NCBI RefSeq assembly: GCF_042652965.1
Contig: NZ_JBHSHL010000013.1
Span: 83,180-147,179, forward strand
Length of the DNA stretch: 64,000 bases
Source: Filifactor villosus
Lineage (GTDB): Bacteria; Bacillota; Clostridia; Peptostreptococcales; Filifactoraceae
Direction of reading: 5' to 3'
In this document: one piece after another, positions 42,871 to 54,800 of the stretch
How the letters are laid out: each line of letters starts with the position of its first letter
Position numbering within the stretch: the first letter of the stretch is position 1
Notes under the pieces: model-generated
The model's input: the letters and a program-made list of their open reading frames with translations, nothing else
The model's database searches: none
Told to the model about the DNA's origin: nothing
Position numbers and translations under genes: made by a program

Positions 42871-45800
42871 ATGAATCAAAGAAACAAAACATTATTTCAA
42901 AGAGCGATCGCATCATTAGTGATCTCATTTATCTTATTATCGAACTTTACTCTGGTACTGACACGAGCGGAAGAACTCGCACAAGATCCTTCTTCCGTGC
43001 TGTTCGGAGCCGAAGAAACCTTGTCCGAGGAAGGTATCCCCCCTTCGGAAGGAGAACCTTCTGTGGAAGAAGATGCAACGAACACGGAAGGAGAAGCTGA
43101 GATAGAAGATGCTGTATCTTCTTCTCCGGAAGGGTCTCAAGAAGGAGAGAATGTTGTTTCCGAAATTTCTTCCGAAACCCCCTCCGTGAATGCACCCGAA
43201 GAGCTTACCTCAGGAAATGCAGAGGTGGGAGAAGGTGCCAATCGTCTTGCGGCAGATTTCCAGGAAGGTGATTTTATTATAGAAGATGATTGGATCAAAG
43301 GATTTTCCGACAGCGGAAAGACCAAAATCTTAGCCAATAAGGATGTGACGATATCCGGGTTTGGACAGGCGACCAAAATTTCATCGAATGCTTTTTCCGG
43401 ATTGGATCTGAACAGTGTAGTAATAGGAGGAGGAATCACTTCTGTAGGATCTCATGCCTTTCAAAATTCCAACTTGACGTCCATTACCCTCAAGTCCGGT
43501 GTCGTCAATATCGAAGAATACGCATTTGCAGACAATAAAATTGCGGAATTTACGGATGAGAGCGAGATTGAAACCATAGGGGATTTTGCTTTCTATTCGA
43601 ACGAACTGACCCAAGTGCAGACAAGTGCCATCACTCTGGGAACAAGTGCTTTTGCTTCCAACCGCTTACAGGAAGCGAGGCTCAAACGTGCTACCGATGT
43701 GGGAAATCAAGCTTTTACCAACAACATCGACCTGAAGAAGTTAACGGTGGAAACACTTGACCCTCCGCAGGAACTTTTAAAGGAAGATAGCTTCGATCAG
43801 GGAGAAGAGCCTGTAGAAGTCGATATTGCCCGGAATGCAAACGCGATTGCGAGCTTGGATATATCTCGTTATGTAGTCAATCCCGTCAGTGTTATTATAA
43901 CCATCAAGGACAAGACCAACGATGGTCCGTTGATCAACAAAATTACAAAAAAGCATGAATTGATCCATTTGGAAGATGAATACCCGGTTCCTATTGTGGA
44001 AGGATACACTTATCTTGGAACGGGAACAACGATTCCGATCGACAAAAACAGTATTCAGGACAATAAAATAGAGATAGAACTGCTGTATATGAGAACCTCT
44101 TCTCCGCACATTTCCGTTTCGGAGAGCAAGCAGGTCGTGTTTACGACAACCACTTCTTTGAGTAAAACACAGATCCTAAAGGATATTACCTTCTACGATT
44201 CTCAGGGGCAGGTAATCCGGCCGGTATTTTTAAGCGGAGAAAACCAGGATCCTCGTATTACCTTGAGTAGAAACACGATTCCCGCACCCCGTGTCGAAAA
44301 AACCGAGGAGGTGGAGATTACTCTGACAGATCACAACGGAGAAAAAGACAGTGTCATCCTCCAATTTCAGTTTACGGCGATAGACAAGGGAGAAGAGGAA
44401 ATCATTCCGGGACTTGATTGGAAGTACAAGGATTTTCGCTATTCTTCCGATAGGATCTTGGGCTTCAGTGACACCGGTTTGGAGAAGCTGAGAGATAACA
44501 AAAATGTTGTTCTTCCCGACATCAATCCGACAACGGCAGTGCCGATCACAGCAATCAATAATTCCGCCTTCAAAGATCAGAAGATGGATACCGTGAATTT
44601 TGAGAAGATGGAGCAGCTGAAATCCATTGACCACTATGCTTTCCAAAACAGCGGATTGGTCGATGTGCTTAATGAAGAGAACCTTGTCAACCTGACTTAT
44701 ATCGGGGTAGATAGTTTTAGAAACAACAATTTGAGAGAGTTTGGATTTGATAAATTAAAGAAGCTGGAAGTCATAGGAGATCGTTCCTTCTTGGATAACA
44801 AACTGGAAGGAGTCCTTCTTACAGATCTGCCCGAACTTCGAATCATAGGAAGTTCGAGCTTTGAGAACAATGCAATCAAAACACTCAAAATAGAGGCAAC
44901 CCCTAAACTTGAAACGATATCGAGTTATTCCTTTAAGAAAAATGTGATCGACGAACTTGTTCTCAACGATCTTCCAAAGCTGAAGATGATCGGCTATGAG
45001 AGTTTCATCGAAAACAAAATAAAGACGGTAGAATTTAGAGATTTGCCTCTTTTAGAGCAGATCAGTGATCGAACGTTTATGAGTAATGAGGTTGGGACCT
45101 TAGGACTATCGAATGTTCCTTCTCTTAAAATTATAGGAAATAATGCCTTTTATCGTAACAAGATTAGGGAATTGGACCTCAGTGAAGCTAGGGGGCTTGT
45201 TCGACTGGGAGGATTTGAAGGCAATCAAATTGAAAGTTTGAATTTGGAAGGCTTGACAAATCTTCAGAGCATCGAGAGCTACGCGTTTAAAAGCAACAAA
45301 CTTAAGGAAGTAAAATTATCGGAGTTGACATCTTTGCAGAGAATAGGCTACCAAGCCTTTTATGATAATCCGGAGTTAAGAAGCCTTAAGGTACAGGGGG
45401 CACGGAGCTTGGAGAGTTTATCCGAACATGTTTTTGGACAGACGGCTTTGGAGGAACTGGAACTTAGAGATTTGCCCGGATTGAAAAACCTCAATGGATT
45501 TCAAGGGATCCGAAGTCTCAAAAAGTTGACGGTGGAGAGTCTTCCGCTGCTTGAGACCATGCAGGGTTTCAGTGGTACCGGACTTGTAGATGTAACCTTA
45601 AAAGATCTTCCGAGGCTTGTCAGAATAGCTCATAGCGCATTTTATCAAGCACCGATTGAAAATCTTGTCATGGAAGGCCTGCCTTTGCTTTCGGTCATTG
45701 ACGGACATGCTTTCGACGGTTCGAAGCTCCAAGGGGAGCTTGATTTGACACCCTTTCCCGAACTGACAAAGATCGGAACGAGGGCTTTCGGGGGAGCCAA

Positions 45801-48800
45801 ACTCACATCTTTAAAGCTTGACGGTTTGGATAAGTTAAAGACGATAGAAGGCGGAGCTTTTACTTCAAACCAGTTGGAAAAAGTCGTTATCAAGGGTTTG
45901 GACAGTTTGGAGACCATAGGTGCCGGAGCTTTTGAACAACAGGGCGGATGGAAAAGTCTTACAGATGTCATTATTGAAGATAATCCGAAACTGAAAACGT
46001 TGGGCGGTTTTCAATATAACTACAACTTGTCAAAACCGAGCCTGAAAAATCTTCCGGAATTGGCAGTGATCTTGGATTCCGCCTTTTATAATACCAAGAT
46101 TAAGGAAATGGATTTGAGCGGATTTCCTAAACTGAAACATATTGGAAGAAGTTCTTTTTCCGGAGGAGGAATAAACGGGGAACGAAATGTTATCGCAGAC
46201 CTTCTTCTTCCTGACAGTGTTGAAGTTATCGATGACAACTCTTACAGAAACAACCGAATCACAAGCGTTGATTTGAGACATCTTACAGGTCTTAAGAAGA
46301 TCGGTTCCGAAGCTTTTGCTGAAAATACGGCGGTATTTAAGGAGTTTAAACTTCCTGTTACAGCAGATCCCATCGAACTTGGAAGATTGATCGGAAGTCC
46401 GAAAACCGAGGATTTGGATTTTTCGACCACACCGGGTGTCAAGGTTAAACTGACATCGGCAAAACCCTTTTTGTCAAGCGGACCTTTGGTAATGAAATTC
46501 AAAAATGCTTCTCAGCTTACCTTGGGGAGTAATATGAGGGATTTGGACCCGAATAATCCGACCGTTGTATTTATCGAACATATGGATGTACCGATTACTG
46601 CACCTCCGGGCATCCTTATCAATCCCGGTAAAACCGTGATCGATTATGAGGATGAATCGGGAAATAAGATTCCGGGAACTTCTCCTACAACTCGTTATAT
46701 GCCTCAAGGGGAAAAGGTGGTTGCTCCGGATTTTGAAGGCTATCGTGCAACTTCGATTAAAGTAGAGCCTCAGGGGATAGCGTCCTTTGATCCTTCTACG
46801 AGAACTGCAACTATCGGTGCAGTGCCTTCAGGAAGTACGAGCAAACTTACCTTTGTATATGGAACAATAGCAGCGATCAACGATCCGGAATATAAGGTTT
46901 CGATAAAGAGGACCGGATATACCCAAGAACGGTTTACACCTCATGGAACAGCTTTGAACGTGGAAGCGTTGTTTAATCTCAAGAATATTCCGGCGAACGA
47001 AAAGAACAGCAAGGTAGTGATTCAACTTCCTCAACACGCTACCAAGAATAAGAGTCTTGTGACCTTCCCTCCTACCATACCGAATGTGGAGCTTTCTGCA
47101 CCCGCCTACTACGATCCGGAGAGAAAACAAGTCATTTATCCGATCAAGGAAATCAAAGACACCAGCATTCTAATGAATATCAGAGTCAAGTTTGAATATG
47201 ACGGTTTGGATACACCGATGGACAATGAGGATTATGCAAAGGCCTATTATGTGATCGAAGATGGAAGAAGAAAGGGAGAACTTGCATCTTCGGAGAAGTT
47301 CGTTACCTACTATCGAACTCCGGGATTTCATAAGGAAGCGCTTCATGGAGAACCGACAACAGTCACGGGATCGCCTAACGAAAATTCCAATAACGGACAT
47401 ACAGATGTATCGATGACCTATTGGTTTCGTTTTCACGATTTGGGACGACGAGCCGATCGGATTGTTATGAAGGATACCTTGCCGACATACAGGAAATGGG
47501 ATGAAGCCACCGGAAGAGAAGTTGTTGAAGCGGCAAAATTCGATCCCGCAAAAAACCAAGGGTGGGTGTATGATCCTGCCAATAATACCGTTTCTTATGA
47601 ACTGGACAAGGAGTTTCTCGATGCCTTGGTTACACCGGATGGAAGAAGATATACGGATTGGCATATCATCGGAGGCAGATTTCCCAAGCTTGTCTTGGAT
47701 TTTCCGAAGGCGGTTGCACAGACCGGGATCATCAACAGGGTGGATACCGAGATCCACATCCACAATCCGAGTGGAAACGACGTTCCCGTGTATAGACTCA
47801 ATTCGACCTCCAATCGCTCAATTGCGATAGGAGCGATTACCGAGGGTGTTCTGGTATCCAAGACCGGATACGAGCATTACTTTATTCCTTATTCTTCGGA
47901 TACGCATATAGAACTGCCCTGGACGATAAGGATAAGACCGTCCAGAGTGCTTTCTCAGAATGAGAATGGAAGTTTCTACCATGTTCCCAGGATCAAGAAC
48001 ATCGAAGTATGGGACTTCGATCTCGACAGAGGACAGAGAGAAGAGAACAGACTGTTTGATTTCACTTCCGTGAGAGCAAACCATCCTATGAAGATCTTCC
48101 TGTATAATTCAAGGGAACCTTCTCCGTTGAATCATGTACGACCTCAGTACACGGCAGATAAGCTGGTAGGCGAGATTTCTCTTGCTGCAAATGAGAAATA
48201 CACGCTTACAGCAGAACAACTGCGAACGGTCAAGAACATAAAGTTCAGCTTTGAGAACGTGACCTTGTCCTCTTTGGATGAGGAGATTGTCATCGACATA
48301 GGAAGCAAGTTGAAGGAAGGAAAGCAGATTCCCAACAATTATTCCAACAGGGAGAATCTGGCACAGATTTTTGCCGATGTCGATGTTCAAGAAGTGGGGG
48401 TTTCGGATAAACCGTTTAAAACTTATGTGAGTGCAAGCAAATATATCAGGCCGACGAAGAAATATATTGAGGTAACCAAGTCGTCCAATCTATCGAATAA
48501 CCAGACAGTGACCAATCCCACACAGGAAGTCGACTATACCTTGGGATTCCGTGCGGGATACACAATCAGTCAGATCAACGAACCTTTTTATATTAAGAAT
48601 TTTAAACTGGTGGATCTTTTCCCCGGAGATTTGGATCTCAAGAGGGTAACACTGAATCCCGAGTTTGAGAATGTGGGGGGAACCTACCGCACCGAACTTG
48701 TAAACGGAGCGAGCAAACTGATTTTTTCCGCTCCCTATGTTCCAAGCAACCTGGCGTGGGTTGCAAAGGTAAATTCTTCGATCAAATATGGAGCTCCAGG

Positions 48801-51800
48801 AGATGGAACCGTTGTCAACAAGGCCTATATCGACTTTGAAGAAACGGAGACCGAGGCAAGTAAGCAGATCGAACACAAGAATGCTGCGCCGATTGTAGAA
48901 GAAGGAAATAAAAGGCTTACGACTTCAAGTCACTCCTTTAAACTCCTGTTCAACGACAGTCTTGTAGGAAGAAAATATATTCGAAAATCTTCTGTTGACG
49001 GGGCTTGGATGGATGAGATCCAAACTCTTCCGGGAGAGACCTTCGAATATAAGTTTGAAGTCTCCAACAATCTCGCTCTTGATGTCAATAAGATGGAGTT
49101 TTTCGACCTCTTTCCCTATGACAGAGATCGATTGTTGCTGGCGGGTTTGACGGGAAACCATCCTCTTAGAGGGTCTCAGTTTGCAAACACTTTGGTTCGA
49201 GTGAAGTCGATAAGAATGACGAACCTTAAGACGGGACAGAGCGATGATGTTCAAGCGAACTTCCCCATAACATACTTTAAGAGCAGAGACGGCTATCCCG
49301 CCAACCTTTTTGGGGGAACTGCAAAACAATGGTTGGAAGGAGCAAAGAATAACCCCGCTCTCCAAACGAATGATCCCAATGAAGCAATAGGGCTCCATAT
49401 CGGTGGCGGAGGTGCAAGCACCCTGTCAAAATACAGCCGTTTGGAAATTGTTCTGGAGATGAAGGCACCCGACTACGACCTTGCTCATATCGAACAGTGG
49501 GAAGGAAAGAAGGCGAATAACACCTTTGCAATGAATTATGAGGGGCTGTCCAAATATACGGAAGTTCCTCCTGTAACCAATGAGATGATCACACCCAAGA
49601 AAGACTTGACGTTTAAGAAGGTCGATAAGCTTACAGGACAATCTTTATCCGGTGCCAAATACAGGTTGGAACAGGATGGGCTCGTTAAAGACGCCGTCTC
49701 CGATCCTGAAGGATTGCTCCGTTTCAAGAATGTAAATTACAAGCCCTATGAGATCAGAGAGGTCGAACCTCCTGCAGGCTATAAACTTGACACGCAAACT
49801 TATCGAAAAGTCCTGGATTATAATGACTATGTTTCCGATTTGGAAAAGATAAGGAACGGTCAGCCGGTAGATGAGGTGGTACAGACCTTTGAAGATGAGA
49901 AGCTGCCTCCTGTCGATAATACGAAGTATACCCTCAGGATTCACAAGAAGAACAGGGATACAAGCTTAGGTAATGTCAAATTCAAGCTTGAAAATCTCTC
50001 AACAAGGGAAGTCTTGGAGGGAACTACGGACCTGAGCGGAGTATTCGAGTTCAAAAACTTGAAAAACGGTCAGTATAGACTTGCGGAGTTAAGCAATTTG
50101 AACAGGTTTACCTTAATCGAACCGTTTACCTTCGAACTGCCCTTGCCCGACGGGTTCCAATCGTCTTCCGTGGAGAGTACGAGCAAAGAGGTCGACACCG
50201 AAAACCCTGAACATAAGATCTATACCTTTGTCATTCAAAACAGGACCTACAATATTGAGATGGTGAAACTTGGAGTGAGGGATCTCGTTCGAACCAAGAA
50301 AGATACACAGAGAAGGACCACAGAGGGAGAACTCTTGCCCAATGTCAACTTTGAACTCTTTGATACCGGAAAAACCATGACGGCGACGGGAGTGGTTGAC
50401 AGCGGAGCGGGAGATACAAGTCGGGGCAACTATACGACCAATGCGAGAGGACGGATCGCTGTGGGAGGCCTTGTTCCCAATACAGTGTATAAATTTGTGG
50501 AGGTACAGGCTCCCGAATCGTATGAGAAGGCGGAGCCGATCGAGTTTTATGTCGATGACAGCGGAATGGTCAGAAGTATGGAGAAGGAAGGATACTTCAG
50601 ACCGGAGATGCTTTTGATTACCAATTACAGACAGGTGCTTAAAAGCAGTATGCTTATAGAAAAGATCGATCCCGATACGCAGGAAAAACTTCCCGATGCG
50701 ACCTTTAAACTCTATAAGAATATCGGCGGACAATATCGGGAACTGGAAGATGAAAATACAGTCAATAAGAAATATACGCAGATGACCAACGAACAGGGAA
50801 AACTCAGCTTTGAAGACCTGACTTACGGCCGTTATCGTGTAGAAGAGATCCTTCCCCCGAACGGTTATCTCAAGGGAGTTGAGCCGATTGAGTTTACGGT
50901 AGATCCCTACCTTTCCAGAACGATCTCCAAGACGGTCAAGAACCGAAAAATGGACTTCAGTGTTGTCAAGGTAGAGGAACTGGGTGGTCCATATCAGACG
51001 GATGCCTTGGCACGTCAGGCGCTTGAGCAAATGAAACAGAATCGTCAGGACGATGAAGACCTCATTGTCGCACAGAGACATATCTATAAGAAACTCAAGG
51101 GAGCAAGGCTGGAGCTGAAGGAAAACTACCGCGATAACAACGATGTCGTTGTGCCGCTGAGTACCCAGGATGTCGATGGTTACAGCGTATATCGTTACAG
51201 CGAAGGCTTATCTCAATACGGAGCCTATACCCTAAGTGAGCTGACAGCGCCCGTTGGATATGTGAAGGCTCCGGCTCAAACGATTAAACTCGATCGCTTG
51301 ATCAACTACAACAATCCCAAGGCGACATTCTATCTCAAAAATGTAAGACAAAAGGGACAGATCCACATTACAAAGTTTGAGGGAAGGGGCAATAACGTCC
51401 TGCCGGGAGCGGAATTCAGTATTTATGACGGACACCTGACAAAGGAAGAAGCACACAATGCAACTCCAATCCGAAGAAGTGTGACCGATGCCAACGGTAT
51501 CGTTCAATTTACAAACCTGGAATTAGGAGATTATACCATTGTCGAAACAAATGCTCCTGTGAATTACAAGAGGATCGAAGAGGTCTCTCATGTAAGTTTG
51601 ACACCGAACAGTACGGTTGCAAGAAAGAGTTTCTACAACAAGCTCGATACGACGACCGTTTTCTTGAAAAAGGTCGATGACAATGCGAGACCGATTGCAG
51701 ATTTGACAAATTCCAACTTTGAATTCTATTATGACGGCAAGCTTCATTCCGTGGGGGTTCCTACGGGAGAAGAGGGGATGATCAAGTTTGAGAACGTACC

Positions 51801-54800
51801 TCTTATCGGAGAATATAAGATAAGAGAAACCGGTGCCCCGACAGGCTATGTGATATCCGGAAGAGGAGAACAGAGTTTCCAAGCGACAAATGTGCAGCCC
51901 CTAAATATCGATCCGCGACAAAATCAGGTTCGCATTATGCAAAACAAGGAACAGATCGAAATCAGAGCCTCAAAGTTGTGGATAGGAGGAAATCCTGCAA
52001 GGAGACCTCAGGTGTATTTCAAACTATTTAGAACCTATGAAGGAGGAACGAGTGAAGAAGTTCAGGTACCTGTTGCTCAAATCGGAAGAGAGGATACACA
52101 GGTAGAGTTCGGATTTTTTGACAAGTATAAACATTTGCCTGACGGAACCGTCAAAGAATATGTGTATTATGTCAAAGAAACAGATGAACATGGAGTGCAG
52201 CTCAATATGCAAGACTTCTTCTATGAGAGCAACACTGCTCAGAACACCTTGGATGTAACAAACACCTACCACAGCCCCAAGACAAGCTTGAAAGTCACGA
52301 AAGAATGGGAACTTGGGGAACATGCGACCAGACCGGATCTGAAGTTTATTCTGTTCAGAAAAACGGCTGTTGCACCTCAATTACAGCAGGTAGTAGGACA
52401 GGAAAAGCTCGTTCCCAAGAGTGCCGGGATCGTGGGTACGGTTTTGAATCGGGAGATCTCGGTCGAGTTTACGGATCTTGCACTTACGGATCAAAACGGC
52501 GAGCCCTACACTTATGTGGTCAAGGAAGTCAAGGCGGACTCAAGTGCAATTGACGAAACCGTAAACTTCGTACCTGAAAATTCTTTCGAACGTGAAGCGA
52601 TCAAGCGAGCGGGAGATACCTTCCTTTCGGCAAGCTTCAAGAACCTTTATAGGAGCCCGAAGAGAAGGGTCGAGGCGACCAAGGAATGGGTAAACGGTCC
52701 CGATGTCAGACCGCAAACGTGGTTTAAATTGTATCGAAACATTGCGGGAGAAGAGCCTCAAGAAGTCTTGACCGCACCGGTCAGACAGGTGGATAACCTT
52801 ACGAACACGGTATCGTGGGAGGCGATGGATGAGACCGATGAACACGGAAACCCCTATGTATATTCAGTCAAGGAGGTAAATTCCACGGGTACGGACCTGA
52901 CCTTCGTTCCAGAAAACTATCGAAAGGAAGAACAGGGATTGAAGGTCATCAATACCTATGTCATTCCCAAGACACAAAAAACAGTGGAGAAGGTTTGGGC
53001 TCTTTCCGATGGGGAAGCTAAGCCTGCTCAAATTGAAGTTGTTCTCAAAAGGGAACTCAATGGAGTGATCGAAGACGGTTATGCTCAAAGGGCGACCTTG
53101 AATGAAGCCGGCGGATGGAGACACACCTTTGTAGATCTTGACAAGACTGATGTCAACGGCCAAACCTATACGTATGTGTTGGTTGAACAAAACCATGCTG
53201 CATACGATGCAACAGTCCAAAATAAGGCGGACGGAAGCGGTTTCGTTGTCACTAATACGCAGAGAGTCTTCCATAAAACGGTTCATAAACAGTGGAACAA
53301 TACGACGGGAGAAGCAGATCCTACGTCGATAAGGGTACATCTGATAAGAAATGACAGAACGGATGTTCCGTATCGAAGTGTGGAGTTGTCAGCTACAAAT
53401 CAGTGGCAACACGAGTTCAGAGATCTTCCGTCCCACGATTCCCAAGGACAGGCCTATGTGTATACCGTCGAAGAAGATGAGGTGGAAGGCTACACTCCCG
53501 TCATCGATCCATCGACCTTTAAAATCATCAATACCCGAAAGGTAAAGAGCATTGAAGTAACGAAGACCTGGGTCGATGAAGCGGGATCACTCGACAAACC
53601 TGAAGAGATAACAATTCATCTCTACAAGGATAAGCAGATGAATCCGAACCCCTATAAGACCGCTCGGATCAGGGCGGGGGCGGACCCGAATGTTTGGAAG
53701 TATGAATTTGTAAACCTTCCCGAATTCGATCTCGCAGGACGTGCCTATGAGTATACGGTGGAAGAAGTCCCCGTACCGGGTTATCAGTCTGTTGTCGATC
53801 GCTATTCCGTGACTAATACCCGTGAACTGACACAGGTTCCTGTTACGAAGGTATGGATCCAAACCGAAGGAGGTTATCCGCAGAATGTAACGTATCGTCT
53901 CTACCGAGACGGTCAGGAGATCGGTTCGAAAACGGTAGGAGAAGACAGCTGGAACACGGTCTTTGATATGGATGACAGTGGTCTGAAACTGCCCAAGAAA
54001 AATCCACAAACCGGAGCGGATTACAGCTATACAGTTGCCGAGGATGCTGTAGCGGGCTATACAACTTCGGTTCAGGGAAATCAAATCACGAATACGCAGA
54101 ATACAAGGACGATCAAACTCAAGAAGAATTGGGACAGGGGCCCCAAGCCCGATGTTGTTCTGGAACTCAAGAGAAGGGTCGGCGCCGATACGGACCCGAA
54201 TTTTGTAAGACGCTTTACGGCGACCTCCACGGTCTTGGAGAGTGAGGAATACACCGTTCCCACGCATAATCCGTCAGGTCGGGGTTACGATTATTATGTC
54301 GAAGAGCCGAATGTGCCCCATGGATACACTGAGACGATCGGAGGTTTTGAGGTGACGAACACCTATCGAAGTCCTCAAATCGATCTGAAGGTCAAGAAAG
54401 AATGGAACTTGGGAGAAGAGGTACAAAAACCGGATCTGAAGTTCATCCTCTATCGCAAGACACAAAACGATACCGACTTTGTACAAGTTCCGGGAGAAGA
54501 AAAGGACGTTCCTAAGGGCGGATTGATTTCAGGAATTTTAAACCGTGATCTGATCGCGGAGTTTACGGGTCTTCCTGTTACCGATGAAGACGGAAACGAC
54601 TATATCTACAAGGTAAAAGAAGTAAAGGCGGACGGAAGCGAGATTGATGAAGATATCGTGTTTAAACCGGAGACCTCCGACGAAAGGACAGCCGAGCAAA
54701 AACAAGGGGAAACCTTCCTGTCTGCCGAGTTCGTGAACATCTACGAAAGTCCGTCCATCCGTGTCGAAGCGGAGAAGGAGTGGGTGGACGGTCCCGACAC

